From the NCBI GenBank assembly GCA_030913685.1, contig CP133187.1, positions 868,001-932,000 on the forward strand: a stretch of 64,000 nt of DNA, given 5' to 3'. Below, piece by piece: positions 45,181 to 54,176 of the stretch. Every line of letters starts with the position of its first letter. Within the stretch, counting starts at the first letter, position 1. A program made the translations under genes and the position numbers. The DNA is from Oscillospiraceae bacterium MB24-C1 (GTDB taxonomy: Bacteria; Bacillota; Clostridia; Oscillospirales; Ruminococcaceae). Below the pieces are notes generated by a model. The model saw only the letters and a list, made by a program, of their open reading frames with translations, was not told the DNA's origin and did not search any database.

Positions 45181-45870
45181 ATGTATAAAATATTAATTGT
45201 GGAAGATGATCCTGTCATTTCAAAAGAGGTCGCCCGCGGTTTGATCAAGTGGGGATATGAAGCAAAATCAGTCTTGGATTTTTCCGATGTCCTGACGGAG
45301 TTTATGAATTTTGATCCTCATCTGGTTCTACTGGACATCTCTCTTCCTTTTTACAACGGATATCATTGGTGCCAGGAAATCCGACGCATCTCAAAGGTTC
45401 CGGTTATGTTTCTTTCTTCCGCCTGTGAAAATATGAATATCATTATGGCCGTCAATATGGGCGGGGATGATTTTGTCGCCAAGCCTTTTGATATGGATAT
45501 GCTGTTCGCAAAAATACAGGCGCTTTTGCGGCGGTCATACGCCTTTCAGCTTCATACTTCCGTTGTAGAACACAGGGGCGCTATATTGAACCTTTCCGAC
45601 GGCACAATGATGTATAATGGGGAAAAGATTGAGCTGACTCGCAATGAATATCGAATGCTGCAACTGTTTTTTGAAAATAAAGGCACCACCGTTTCGCGAG
45701 AAGCCCTTATGAAGCGTCTATGGGAAAGCGATTGCTTTATAGATGATAATACCCTGACCGTCAATATTGCACGGCTTCGCAAAAAGTTGGAAGATGTAGG
45801 GCTGAGCAACTTTATCGGCACAAAAAAAGGGATTGGATATATTCTGGAGGACAGTTATGAGAAAACTTAA
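45181..45870 (+). CDS. OmpR-family response regulator, BceR-like
   Basis: 229 residues. The receiver domain has the acidic pair (VEDD), phospho-acceptor Asp52 in LVLLDISLP, and Lys in VAKPFDMDML. The winged-helix domain (ELTRNEYRMLQLFFENKGTTVSREALMKRLWE, then TVNIARLRKKL) is of the OmpR/PhoB type. The next genes are an intramembrane-sensing kinase and a BceAB transporter, so it is placed in the BceR group, which responds to cell-wall-active peptides. GAGG lies about 8 bases upstream. Confidence 0.9.
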   Translation: MYKILIVEDDPVISKEVARGLIKWGYEAKSVLDFSDVLTEFMNFDPHLVLLDISLPFYNGYHWCQEIRRISKVPVMFLSSACENMNIIMAVNMGGDDFVAKPFDMDMLFAKIQALLRRSYAFQLHTSVVEHRGAILNLSDGTMMYNGEKIELTRNEYRMLQLFFENKGTTVSREALMKRLWESDCFIDDNTLTVNIARLRKKLEDVGLSNFIGTKKGIGYILEDSYEKT

Positions 45871-46876
45871 TGGTGCAAGGTTGTTGCTCAAGTGGGTCGC
45901 TTGTCGCAGCGCATTTTTGCTGGCGGTAACTGGCGGGAGCCTTTTGTTTGTTGTTCTATCTCTGCTGTCACACATAGATGTACGTCCATCGTTATATGGA
46001 GCTGGCCTGTGCCTTTTTTTAACGTTACTCTGGAGCATCTATGATTTTATAAGATTTTTTCATAAGACCAATCAACTTGCCCATATGATAAATCATTTTC
46101 AGGTTGCCACGGGCCCACTTCCCGATCCGTCCGGCTACATCGAAGAACAGTACCAGCAGTTGATCCGGGAATTATATCATGACCGAGCGGCAAAAATATC
46201 AGAGACGGAAAAGATCAAGAGTGAGCGGGAAGATTACTATACGCTCTGGGTGCATCAGATTAAGACGCCCATTTCAGCGCTGAGGCTTCTGCTGCATTCG
46301 GATGAGCTACAAAATAATACTTTCGCCATGGAGCAGGAATTGTTTAAAATTGAGCAGTATGCAGAAATGGTACTTCAGTATCTGCGCTTGGAAAGTCTGT
46401 CTTGTGATCTCCTTTTAAGAGAATACGCCCTTTATGAGTTGGTCAAGCAAGCAGTGAAAAAATACGCCTATGCCTTTATTGGCAAAAAACTGTCCCTAAC
46501 TTTGAAGGAATTTGAGTTTTCTGTCATAACGGACGAAAAATGGTTGAGTTTTGTGCTGGAACAGCTTTTATCAAACAGCGTAAAATATACTTTAAACGGT
46601 GGCGTTCAGGTTGGCATGGACCCTGAAAATGACCGCACACTTCTCATTTCGGATACAGGCATTGGCATAAAGGCGGAAGACCTGCCCCGCGTTTTCGACC
46701 GTGGCTTTACCGGTTATAATGGCCGTATGGATAAGGCGTCCACGGGGATTGGTCTGTATCTGAGCAAACGGGTGACAGATCGTTTAGGTGTGGCGCTTAG
46801 CGTCTCTTCCAAACTAAACGAAGGCACACAGTACCGAATTTATTTCCCGCTCATTGCAGACACCTTACAAAAATGA
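45857..46876 (+). CDS. Intramembrane-sensing histidine kinase, BceS-like
   Basis: 339 residues. Two transmembrane helices close together (about residues 20-40 and 43-63) leave almost no extracellular domain, as in BceS kinases that depend on the BceAB transporter for sensing. The kinase part has WVHQIKTPISALRLLL (phospho-acceptor His), LSNSVKYT, SDTGIGI and STGIGLYLSK. The start at 45857 lies within the end of the response-regulator gene (14-base overlap), after GGAGG. Confidence 0.9.
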   Translation: MRKLNGARLLLKWVACRSAFLLAVTGGSLLFVVLSLLSHIDVRPSLYGAGLCLFLTLLWSIYDFIRFFHKTNQLAHMINHFQVATGPLPDPSGYIEEQYQQLIRELYHDRAAKISETEKIKSEREDYYTLWVHQIKTPISALRLLLHSDELQNNTFAMEQELFKIEQYAEMVLQYLRLESLSCDLLLREYALYELVKQAVKKYAYAFIGKKLSLTLKEFEFSVITDEKWLSFVLEQLLSNSVKYTLNGGVQVGMDPENDRTLLISDTGIGIKAEDLPRVFDRGFTGYNGRMDKASTGIGLYLSKRVTDRLGVALSVSSKLNEGTQYRIYFPLIADTLQK

Positions 46877-46969
46877 AAGATTCAACCTCAAATTGTAAGC
46901 TGAAGTTAAGGCTGCAATTTTTAAGCTTTGCTATACTTAACAACAGAACAGCAAAGGAGGAAATTGCAC

Positions 46970-47737
46970 TTGGCACTTCTTGAAGTAAAAAACCTAAAAA
47001 AAATATACACAACACGTTTTGCCGGGAGCTCTGTACAGGCGCTGGATAACGTGAGCTTTTCTGTGGAAAATGGAGAGTATGTCGCCATCATGGGCGAATC
47101 TGGCTCGGGCAAGACAACTCTACTGAACCTTCTGGCGTCGCTTGATAAGCCGACCAGTGGCGAAATCTATCTGGAGGGCAAAGCCTTCTCAACGATTAGG
47201 CCGAAGGCGCTCTGCGCATTTCGCCGGGATAATCTGGGCTTTGTTTTTCAGGATTTTAACCTGTTGGACAGTTTTTCTTTGCAGGATAATATCGTGTTGC
47301 CGTTGGTGCTGCAGGGGGCGGACTACTCAGAAATGTCCCGGCGGCTGGCCTTGTTAGCAGAACAGTTAGGCATCGCAGATATCTTGCAGAAATATCCCTA
47401 CGAGGTGTCCGGCGGGCAAAAACAGCGTGCTGCCGCAGCGCGCGCCCTGATCACCAACCCAAAACTGGTTCTGGCGGATGAACCTACTGGCGCACTGGAT
47501 TCCAAGGCTGCTTTACAACTGCTGAATCTGTTTTCCGACATCAACCGACGGGGTCAGACCATCGTAATGGTCACCCATAGCGTTCAGGCCGCCAGCCACG
47601 CCAAACGCGTACTGTTTATTAAGGACGGAAACCTATTCAATCAAATTTATCGCGGTGAACAATCCTACGATGAAATGTTCCGCATGATTTCCGATACGCT
47701 GTCCATTCTTCAGGTGGGAGGCGGCAGCCATGCATAG
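46970..47737 (+). CDS. ABC transporter ATP-binding protein, BceA-like
   Basis: 255 residues. Walker A GESGSGKT, signature VSGGQKQRAAAARAL, Walker B LVLADEPTGALDS and H-loop MVTHS are intact. Sequence type (MacB/LolD/BceA subfamily, with VQALDNVSFSVENGEYVAI) fits BceA. The start is TTG at 46970, since AAAGGAGG lies 9 bases upstream. The 93-base spacer from the kinase gene contains TATACT near 46932 and may hold a BceR-controlled promoter. It overlaps the permease gene by 8 bases. Confidence 0.92.
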   Translation: MALLEVKNLKKIYTTRFAGSSVQALDNVSFSVENGEYVAIMGESGSGKTTLLNLLASLDKPTSGEIYLEGKAFSTIRPKALCAFRRDNLGFVFQDFNLLDSFSLQDNIVLPLVLQGADYSEMSRRLALLAEQLGIADILQKYPYEVSGGQKQRAAAARALITNPKLVLADEPTGALDSKAALQLLNLFSDINRRGQTIVMVTHSVQAASHAKRVLFIKDGNLFNQIYRGEQSYDEMFRMISDTLSILQVGGGSHA

Positions 47738-49700
47738 AACCTGTATTCTTCCGCGGCTGGCTTATAACAGCATTAAAAAAAGTGTATCTTCTTATCTTCC
47801 GTACATTTTTGCTACGTCGTTTGCCGTTGCCGTCTTCTTCATTTTCAGTGCCATAGCCAAAAATGAGATGATAGAGAGGCTACCCCATGCAAGTTATCTT
47901 TCGGGGCTAATGCAGGTTGGCAAGGTGCTTTTGGGAATTGTTTTGGTTCCGTTCCTTTTTTATACCAACAGCTTCTTGATGAAACGACGCAAAAGAGAAA
48001 TGGGTCTTTACAGCATTTTAGGGCTGGAAAAGCATCATATCGGCTTTATTATTAGCACAGAAACAGTGATGGTATATCTTGCTTCGGTCATTTTAGGCAT
48101 CGTAACAGCGCTGGTTTTTTCTAAATTAATTTTTCTAATGCTGCTAAATATCACGAACCTCCCGGTAGAGGCGCAGTTTACGGCCAAGTCTTCCTGCTAT
48201 ATCCAAACAATTATTTTTTTTGGGAGTGTCTTTCTTCTAAATCTTGTCATCAATTTGATTCAGGTTTCACGGGCCAATCCTGCCGATCTATTTCAAAGCG
48301 CCCAACAGGGTGAAAAGCAGCCCAAGCGTCTGTGGCCTTCTACTTTATTGGGTGCTGCTGCTTTGGCTGGCGGCTATTACCTCGCGCTCAACTTCAAGCT
48401 AAGCAGTACTTTTATTTTGGTTGTTTTCGGTTCTATTTTGTTGGTTATACTTGGCACCTATTTCCTATTCGCTTCCGGCATTATTACTTCTTTGCGTCTT
48501 CTGAAAAAGAATCACCGCTATTACTATAATAAAAAGAACTTCGTGACGATATCCGGAATGCTTTACCGTATGCGTAAGAATGCGGCAAGCCTGTCTAATA
48601 TATGCATATTTAGCACAATGGTTATCATCACACTGGTCTGCACGGTTTCTCTTTTCAAAGGGCTTGACAGCATTGCGGACTACCGTTATCCCCATGATGT
48701 GGATATCCGCTTTGTCGACGGGCAGTTTACGCAGCATGAAGCGCTTCGCGAAGTGATTTTGTCTGAGAGCGCGGCACAAAATGTTGCCGTTTCAGATTTA
48801 ATCGGATTTGAATACATGAGCATGGGCCTAAAATTGCATGAAAATGCCTTTGTACCAGTGGAAAGCAAGAACGATTACAGCAAAATTTATACTATGCGCG
48901 TTCTGCGTCTGGAGGATTACAACCGCATTGAAAACACCGACGAAACATTAGAAAATGGCGAAGTTTTGTTTTTTTGTACAGGCGCCGACTATGGCGGCCG
49001 CAAACTTGCGATTGCAAACAAGACCTACAATATAAAAAAAGAACTTCAATCCTTACGTTTTGAAACAAAAGAGCCGAGATCGCTCCAGAGTATTTATTAC
49101 TTGATTGTACCCAATAAAGAAGAGCAGGCGCAGCTTTTCCGCGCTATGAATCGCACAGAGGATCAGTGGATTTACACCGTCCGCTTTGACACGGCAGGCG
49201 ACGAGGCAAGCCAAGAGCGTTTTGCTGGCAATATAAGTGATCGGGTGACACAGATGCCGGGGTTCAACCGGTTTGACAGCCGAATTGAAGGCGAAAAGCA
49301 GGATGCGGTAATTTTAGGCGGATTGCTTTTTCTCGGCGTTTTTTTCGGAGTTATCTTTATGGTCTGTATGGTCATGATCATGTACTACAAGCAGTTGTCC
49401 GAAGGGTTTGAAGATAAAACCAACTTTGATGTCATGCAACAAGTGGGGATGAGCCAGTCAGAGGTAAAGTCGACCATACGACGCCAAATATTAACGGTCT
49501 TCTTTCTGCCGCTGCTCATGGCGTTATTGCATACCGCTATAGCTCTGTCACCAATGGAAACAATGCTGAGTACACTGAACCTATTCAACCACAAGCTGAT
49601 TGTTCTCAGTACGTTGGGCGTCTCTTTTGTGTTTGCTGTTGTTTATATTATAAGCTATCATATGACAGCGAAGGCCTATTACAGAATTGTACGTCGCTAA
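47730..49700 (+). CDS. ABC transporter permease, BceB-like
   Basis: 656 residues with the BceB layout: an N-terminal helix, an FtsX-type group of helices, a further helix pair, a large extracellular domain of about 200 residues (about 320-520) and a C-terminal FtsX-type group. The large loop is the region that contacts the antimicrobial peptide or its lipid II complex in studied BceB proteins. FLMKRRKREMGLYSILGLEKHHI is the coupling region of the family. It probably gives resistance to peptide antibiotics such as bacitracin or lantibiotics; which one is unknown. Confidence 0.92.
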   Translation: MHRTCILPRLAYNSIKKSVSSYLPYIFATSFAVAVFFIFSAIAKNEMIERLPHASYLSGLMQVGKVLLGIVLVPFLFYTNSFLMKRRKREMGLYSILGLEKHHIGFIISTETVMVYLASVILGIVTALVFSKLIFLMLLNITNLPVEAQFTAKSSCYIQTIIFFGSVFLLNLVINLIQVSRANPADLFQSAQQGEKQPKRLWPSTLLGAAALAGGYYLALNFKLSSTFILVVFGSILLVILGTYFLFASGIITSLRLLKKNHRYYYNKKNFVTISGMLYRMRKNAASLSNICIFSTMVIITLVCTVSLFKGLDSIADYRYPHDVDIRFVDGQFTQHEALREVILSESAAQNVAVSDLIGFEYMSMGLKLHENAFVPVESKNDYSKIYTMRVLRLEDYNRIENTDETLENGEVLFFCTGADYGGRKLAIANKTYNIKKELQSLRFETKEPRSLQSIYYLIVPNKEEQAQLFRAMNRTEDQWIYTVRFDTAGDEASQERFAGNISDRVTQMPGFNRFDSRIEGEKQDAVILGGLLFLGVFFGVIFMVCMVMIMYYKQLSEGFEDKTNFDVMQQVGMSQSEVKSTIRRQILTVFFLPLLMALLHTAIALSPMETMLSTLNLFNHKLIVLSTLGVSFVFAVVYIISYHMTAKAYYRIVRR

Positions 49701-49707
49701 TATGGCG

Positions 49708-49755
49708 TAAGAAACTGCCACCAGCTTTAATTAGCTGGTGGCAGTTTCTTATTTT
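49708..49755. terminator. Bidirectional terminator between bceB and ribH
   Basis: An 18-bp perfect stem (AAGAAACTGCCACCAGCT at 49709-49726 with 49733-49750) lies between convergent genes, with T-rich sequence on the plus side and A-rich sequence on the other. Confidence 0.9.
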
Positions 49756-50221
49756 ATTCTTCTATTGCTCTGATCAGGTTGACCATTTCAATCGCGCCCA
49801 CTGCGCATTCGAAGCCTTTGTTGCCAGCCTTCGTGCCAGCACGTTCAATAGCCTGCTCAATATTTTCTGTCGTGAGTACACCAAACATCACTGGAATTCC
49901 GCTGGCGAGTGACACCTGAGAGATGCCTTTTGACACTTCGTTACAGACATAATCATAATGCGTGGTGCTCCCACGGATGACGGCGCCGAGACAGATGACC
50001 GCGTCATATTTTTCGCTTTTCGCCATTTTGGAGGCAATAAGTGGAATTTCAAAAGCACCGGGAACCCACGCCACATCAATACTATCTTCTGATACGTCGT
50101 GACGTTTCAGACCATCCAATGCGCCAGAAAGCAACTTGGAAGAAATAAATTCGTTAAACCGCGTTGTAATAATGCCAACCTTAATTTTTTCTGGGACCAG
50201 TTTTCCTTCAAATACATTCAT
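49754..50221 (-). CDS. ribH: 6,7-dimethyl-8-ribityllumazine synthase
   Basis: 155 residues, the normal length. Condenses the ribityl-pyrimidine with the 4-carbon unit from RibB, and forms icosahedral or pentameric shells. Landmarks are [53 protein letters not shown] and the C-terminal EMVNLIR. The catalytic His lies in THYDYV. The start at 50221 has AAAGGAG about 8 bases upstream. It is the last gene of the riboflavin operon. Confidence 0.96.
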   Translation of the reverse strand: MNVFEGKLVPEKIKVGIITTRFNEFISSKLLSGALDGLKRHDVSEDSIDVAWVPGAFEIPLIASKMAKSEKYDAVICLGAVIRGSTTHYDYVCNEVSKGISQVSLASGIPVMFGVLTTENIEQAIERAGTKAGNKGFECAVGAIEMVNLIRAIEE

Positions 50222-50235
50222 TGTAAAAACTCCTT

Positions 50236-51435
50236 TCAATAATCAAGCAGGTGCCCCATTTTAACCTGCTTCGTTTTCAGGTAAGACAGGTCATAGTCGG
50301 TAGCTTCCATCTGTATGGGAAGCCGTTCAATAATCTCCATACCGTAGTCGGAGAGTTGGTAGACTTTGTCCGGATTATTGGTCAAAAGCCGCAATGTCTT
50401 AGCACCCAAATGCCGGAGAATTTGCGCGCCGATAAAGTACTCTCTTAAATCACCCACAAACCCAAGTGCTTCGTTCGCTTCCAGCGTATCCATGCCCTGA
50501 TCTTGCAATTCATAGGCCCGGAGTTTGTTAATCAACCCGATTCCGCGCCCTTCCTGCCGCATATAAAGCAAGATTCCGCGTCCCTCCTGTGCAATCTGTG
50601 CCATTGCAGCGGCAAACTGTTGCCCGCAGTCACAGCGGAGAGAACCAAAGGCGTCCCCAGTTAGGCATTCGGAGTGGACACGACACAGCAGATTCTGGCC
50701 ATCACCGATATCTCCTTTGACCAGGGCGATGTGGTGTTCTCCGTTGAGCTTATTGACATAGCCATACGCCGTGAAGTCGCCGAATTTTGTCGGCATATTT
50801 GCAGCCGCTATACGCTCAACCAATTGATCATGTTTTTTGCGGTAATCCTGTAGGGCTTTTATTGTTATGAATTTTAAATCCCATTTGCTTGCCAGCGCCT
50901 TCAATTCGGACGTTCGCATCATCGTTCCGTCTTCCCGCATAATTTCACAGCACAAGCCGCATTCCTTCAATCCGGCAAGCCGCAGCAAATCCACGGTGGC
51001 CTCGGTATGTCCATCTCGTTCTAAAACGCCGTTTGGCTTTGCCATCAGCGGGAACATATGCCCGGGGCGGCGGAAGTCTTCCGGTTTCGCGTCCTCGCTA
51101 ACACAAGCGCGGGCCGTCATGCCGCGTTCTTCCGCTGAGATGCCCGTTGTCGTGTTGATGTGATCGACCGAAACCGTGAACGCTGTTTCGTGATTATCGG
51201 TGTTGGTAGTCACCATTTGAGGAAACTTAAGCTTTTGACAAAGTGCAATGCTCATGGGCATACAAATCAGACCTTTGCCATGCACCGCCATGAAATTAAC
51301 GTTTTCCGTTGTGGCAAATTCGGCGGCACAGATCAGGTCGCCCTCGTTTTCTCTGTCTTCATCGTCCGTTACCAACACTATTTTTCCTTGGCGCAAATCT
51401 TCAAGTGCTTCTTCTATCGTATTAAATGCAAACAT
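50236..51435 (-). CDS. ribBA: Bifunctional 3,4-dihydroxybutanone-4-phosphate synthase / GTP cyclohydrolase II
   Basis: 399 residues, the usual fusion length. The N-terminal RibB half has [19 protein letters not shown] and [20 protein letters not shown]. The C-terminal RibA half has [17 protein letters not shown] (zinc Cys ligands) and [23 protein letters not shown]. It supplies both starting branches of riboflavin synthesis. AGGAGG lies about 7 bases upstream. Confidence 0.96.
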   Translation of the reverse strand: MFAFNTIEEALEDLRQGKIVLVTDDEDRENEGDLICAAEFATTENVNFMAVHGKGLICMPMSIALCQKLKFPQMVTTNTDNHETAFTVSVDHINTTTGISAEERGMTARACVSEDAKPEDFRRPGHMFPLMAKPNGVLERDGHTEATVDLLRLAGLKECGLCCEIMREDGTMMRTSELKALASKWDLKFITIKALQDYRKKHDQLVERIAAANMPTKFGDFTAYGYVNKLNGEHHIALVKGDIGDGQNLLCRVHSECLTGDAFGSLRCDCGQQFAAAMAQIAQEGRGILLYMRQEGRGIGLINKLRAYELQDQGMDTLEANEALGFVGDLREYFIGAQILRHLGAKTLRLLTNNPDKVYQLSDYGMEIIERLPIQMEATDYDLSYLKTKQVKMGHLLDY

Positions 51436-51446
51436 GCTGATACCTC

Positions 51447-52085
51447 CTAAAATCCATAGCGGGAAAGAAATTCTTTTGAAATACCGCTCTGATGTGCCGA
51501 TGCACCGAGCAGCTTCTCGACGTATTTACCAATACAATCGTTCTCTAGATTCACCGTATCCCCGACACGTCTTTCCCCAAGCGTCGTACTTTTTGCCGTG
51601 TGGGGAATCACCGATACGCTAAAATCGTGCGTCGATATTTTGGCAACGGTCAGGCTGATGCCATCAATGGCAATAGACCCCTTTTTGATCACATACCGCA
51701 AAATGACGGGGGCCGTTTTGATAGTATACCAAACCGCATTTTCATCTTTTTGCACACTGCGAATGACACCGGTTCCGTCGATATGTCCTGATACAATGTG
51801 CCCGCCAAACCGTCCGTTTAGCGGCATGGCACGTTCCAGATTGACCGTACTGTCGGCATTTAGGTTCCACAGGTTGGAGCGCGTCATGGTTTCGTGCATT
51901 ACATCGGCGGAAAACGTATTATCTGACAGGGAGATGACCGTTAAGCACACACCGTTGACGGCAACACTGTCACCTAGCTTCAAGCCATCCAAAACCACTG
52001 ACGCGCCGATTGTGACGACAGCGGAATGCCCCCCTTTTCTGACAGAACGGATGACCCCCGTTTCCTCTACGATTCCTGTGAACAT
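51447..52085 (-). CDS. ribE: Riboflavin synthase alpha subunit
   Basis: 212 residues with two similar lumazine-binding domains: [15 protein letters not shown] and VNGVCLTV in the first half, and [13 protein letters not shown] and AIDGISLTV in the second half. It dismutates two molecules of lumazine into riboflavin. The start at 52085 has GAGGTG 5 bases upstream and overlaps the ribD end by 19 bases. The upstream frame extension belongs to ribD. Confidence 0.95.
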   Translation of the reverse strand: MFTGIVEETGVIRSVRKGGHSAVVTIGASVVLDGLKLGDSVAVNGVCLTVISLSDNTFSADVMHETMTRSNLWNLNADSTVNLERAMPLNGRFGGHIVSGHIDGTGVIRSVQKDENAVWYTIKTAPVILRYVIKKGSIAIDGISLTVAKISTHDFSVSVIPHTAKSTTLGERRVGDTVNLENDCIGKYVEKLLGASAHQSGISKEFLSRYGF

Positions 52086-53170
52086 GGGATCACCTCGCTT
52101 TCCAGCAAAATGTCGTCGCCCAGCCATGTCACTTGCGGCGGGGTAAGTCGGAACGCACATTCCGGGCTTTCCACGCCAAGACCTTCCACGGGGGATTTTG
52201 CTTCGGCTCCGCCGAACAGCTTAGGCGCGACATACGCCTGAAGCTTGTTGACAATGCCGCTTTGCAGCGCCGACCAGTTCAGCGTGCCGCCGCCTTCCAG
52301 CAAAACGCTGTCTATTCCCCTTTTTCCCAATGCGACCATAAGCGCCTGCAAGTCGATGTGTCTGCCCTTCGACGGGAGCGCCAACACCTCGCACCCCGCC
52401 TCTCGGTAAGGCCGGGCGCACGTCTCATCGGGACAGCAGGTGGCCATAATCGTGGGAATCTGCCCTGCTGTTTTTACCATCTGTGCTTCCAGCGGCGTTT
52501 GCAACCGAGAATCACAAATGATACGGACAGGATTTTTACTGCCTGGCAAACGGCAGGTTAGAAGAGGGTTGTCCATGAGAACAGTGCCGACTCCCACCAT
52601 TATGCCGGAGTACCTATGTCGATCCTCCTGCACGCGCCCGCGGGCGGCTTCGCCCGTAATCCATTTCGACTCACCGGAACGCGCGGCGATCTTGCCATCC
52701 ATTGTCATGGCGTATTTCATCACGACATAGGGCGTTTTTGTCTTAATAAAGTGGAAAAACACGTTGTTGAGCACCGTACAAGCCTCGCTCAATATACCTT
52801 CTGTGACTTCAATTCCTTTTTGGCGCAGAATCTGCATTCCCTTTCCGGCGACCATTGGGTTGGGGTCGAGTGATCCGACTACCACGCGTTTAATACCACT
52901 TTCGAGAATCGCATCCGTACATGGCGGCGTTTTTCCGTAATGGCAGCATGGCTCTAAAGTCACATACAGTGTCGCGCCTTGCGGTGATTCTGTGCAACTG
53001 GCCAGCGCGTTCCTCTCGGCGTGCAGGCCGCCGTGCCGCTGGTGATAGCCAGCACCGATCACTTTGCCATTTTTTATAACGACGGCTCCGACCATCGGGT
53101 TTGGGTTGACCCAGCCACACCCTTTTTTAGCGTATTCCAGCGCTAGTTCCATATAAATTTCATCATTCAA
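52067..53170 (-). CDS. ribD: Bifunctional riboflavin deaminase/reductase
   Basis: About 367 residues. The N-terminal deaminase domain has the zinc motif GGLHAERNAL and PCCHYGKTPPC; the C-terminal reductase domain has KYAMTMDGKIAARSGESKWITG and LLEGGGTLNWSAL. It carries out the second and third steps of riboflavin synthesis. The best start is a TTG at 53170, about 8 bases after AGGAG; GTG at 53179 is too close to that site. It is the first gene of ribD-E-BA-H, below the FMN riboswitch. Confidence 0.94.
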   Translation of the reverse strand: MNDEIYMELALEYAKKGCGWVNPNPMVGAVVIKNGKVIGAGYHQRHGGLHAERNALASCTESPQGATLYVTLEPCCHYGKTPPCTDAILESGIKRVVVGSLDPNPMVAGKGMQILRQKGIEVTEGILSEACTVLNNVFFHFIKTKTPYVVMKYAMTMDGKIAARSGESKWITGEAARGRVQEDRHRYSGIMVGVGTVLMDNPLLTCRLPGSKNPVRIICDSRLQTPLEAQMVKTAGQIPTIMATCCPDETCARPYREAGCEVLALPSKGRHIDLQALMVALGKRGIDSVLLEGGGTLNWSALQSGIVNKLQAYVAPKLFGGAEAKSPVEGLGVESPECAFRLTPPQVTWLGDDILLESEVIPCSQES

Positions 53171-53191
53171 CAACAACACTCCTAAAGAAAA

Positions 53192-53231
53192 TTAACACCT
53201 GAAAGCATTAGAAACGCCTTCCAGGTGTTAA
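53192..53231 (-). terminator. Riboswitch-controlled terminator before ribD
   Basis: TTAACACCTG (53192-53201) and CAGGTGTTAA (53222-53231) form a 10-bp stem. On the minus strand AATTTTC follows. It lies between the FMN aptamer and the ribD start, where the expression platform is expected. Confidence 0.75.
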
Positions 53232-53342
53232 AATTTAGGTGCATTGCGAATACACTAAAGCCATCAGTCCCGGTCAAACCGGCCCTGACGGTATAGCAAA
53301 ACATTGTCGAACGCTAATTCGACATCACATGCAATTCAACAC

Positions 53343-53476
53343 ATCTTCTTCCATCCAGACTATACTGTCGGTTTTGGAGTTTCACCAAATCCTGACTTGA
53401 ACACAATGTCAAGTCCTGCGCGTGTGCGCTCGCGGACTATACCGCCGATCGGGAATTTCACCCTGCCCTGAAGACA
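53343..53476 (-). ncRNA. FMN riboswitch (RFN element)
   Basis: On the minus strand the conserved aptamer blocks appear in order: CAGGGCAGGGTGAAATTCCC, then GATCGGCGGTATAGTCCGCG with its GAGC, a variable stem (AGGACTTGACA with its partner), GGATTTGGTGAAACTCC, and ACCGACAGTATAGTCTGGATG. These are the six-helix signature sequences of the RFN element. When FMN is abundant it should favour the terminator at 53192-53231 and lower riboflavin synthesis. Confidence 0.96.
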
Positions 53477-53503
53477 TTTTTGCTTATTCAGTTGTTTAAT
53501 TTC

Positions 53504-53531
53504 ATTATACGACTATTTTCAAATAAATCAA
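53504..53531 (-). promoter_or_regulatory. Promoter of the riboflavin operon
   Basis: On the minus strand TTGATT (53531-53526), 16-base spacer, TATAAT (53509-53504), about 28 bases before the riboswitch. Confidence 0.65.
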
Positions 53532-53564
53532 TATCCTAAAATCTGTTTGCAAATTTCTGTTATT

Positions 53565-53948
53565 TTATGTTTGGGAATTCTCCAGAGGGTAATAAGAGGA
53601 ATTTGCTTCGCCGGTGTCCGCGTTTTCCACAATCAGCAACTTTGACTGTGGCTGGGTGAGCACCGCATGCCACAAATTGCGGGGCACATTGTATAGCTTG
53701 CCGGGTTCCATGGGTAGCGCCTCAATTCCCGCCGGTACTTCCCCATATCCGGCCAGCAACAGCGCGGCGGGACCTTGCAGCAGCACAAAGACCTCGTCCG
53801 TCTGATGATGGCGCTCTAAAAAGGGAACCTTCCCCTTTTCCTGCGAAGGCTGGTGATTGAGAATGGCAACCCGCCATCCGTTAAAGAAAACCAAAGGAGA
53901 AAATCCACTCTCTTCATAGGCGTAAACTTCAACACCGAGCTGTTTCAT
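53565..53948 (-). CDS. Small cupin-domain protein
   Basis: 127 residues. A single cupin barrel is suggested by FLERHHQTDEVFVLLQGPAALLLAG (metal-binding His-His...Glu pattern) and the second motif LYNVPRNLWHAVLTQPQSKLLIVE. Small cupins of this kind can bind sugars or act as isomerases; no substrate can be named. It stands between the riboflavin leader and the sugar ABC operon on the opposite strand from the latter. The start at 53948 has GGGAGG 8 bases upstream. Confidence 0.75.
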   Translation of the reverse strand: MKQLGVEVYAYEESGFSPLVFFNGWRVAILNHQPSQEKGKVPFLERHHQTDEVFVLLQGPAALLLAGYGEVPAGIEALPMEPGKLYNVPRNLWHAVLTQPQSKLLIVENADTGEANSSYYPLENSQT

Positions 53949-54106
53949 CAATATAACCTCCCTGAATGACTCTCTTTACAACACCGACACTATTCCCCAT
54001 AAAAAGGTGCTCTGTCTATGGCAACATTATAAAGACCTCCGCAGAAAATCGCAAGATTCGTGGTGAAATTAAATAAAAAACACACCCAAAACAGAAAAAT
54101 ATCCCC

Positions 54107-54135
54107 TTAAAACTCACAAATGAATGCGTTATAAT
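54107..54135 (+). promoter_or_regulatory. Promoter of the sugar ABC operon
   Basis: TTAAAA (54107-54112), 17-base spacer, TATAAT (54130-54135). The ATPase gene starts about 40 bases downstream. Confidence 0.65.
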
Positions 54136-54176
54136 AAATTTAGAGCTTGGGGCATTAAAGACGGGGGGATGAACGA

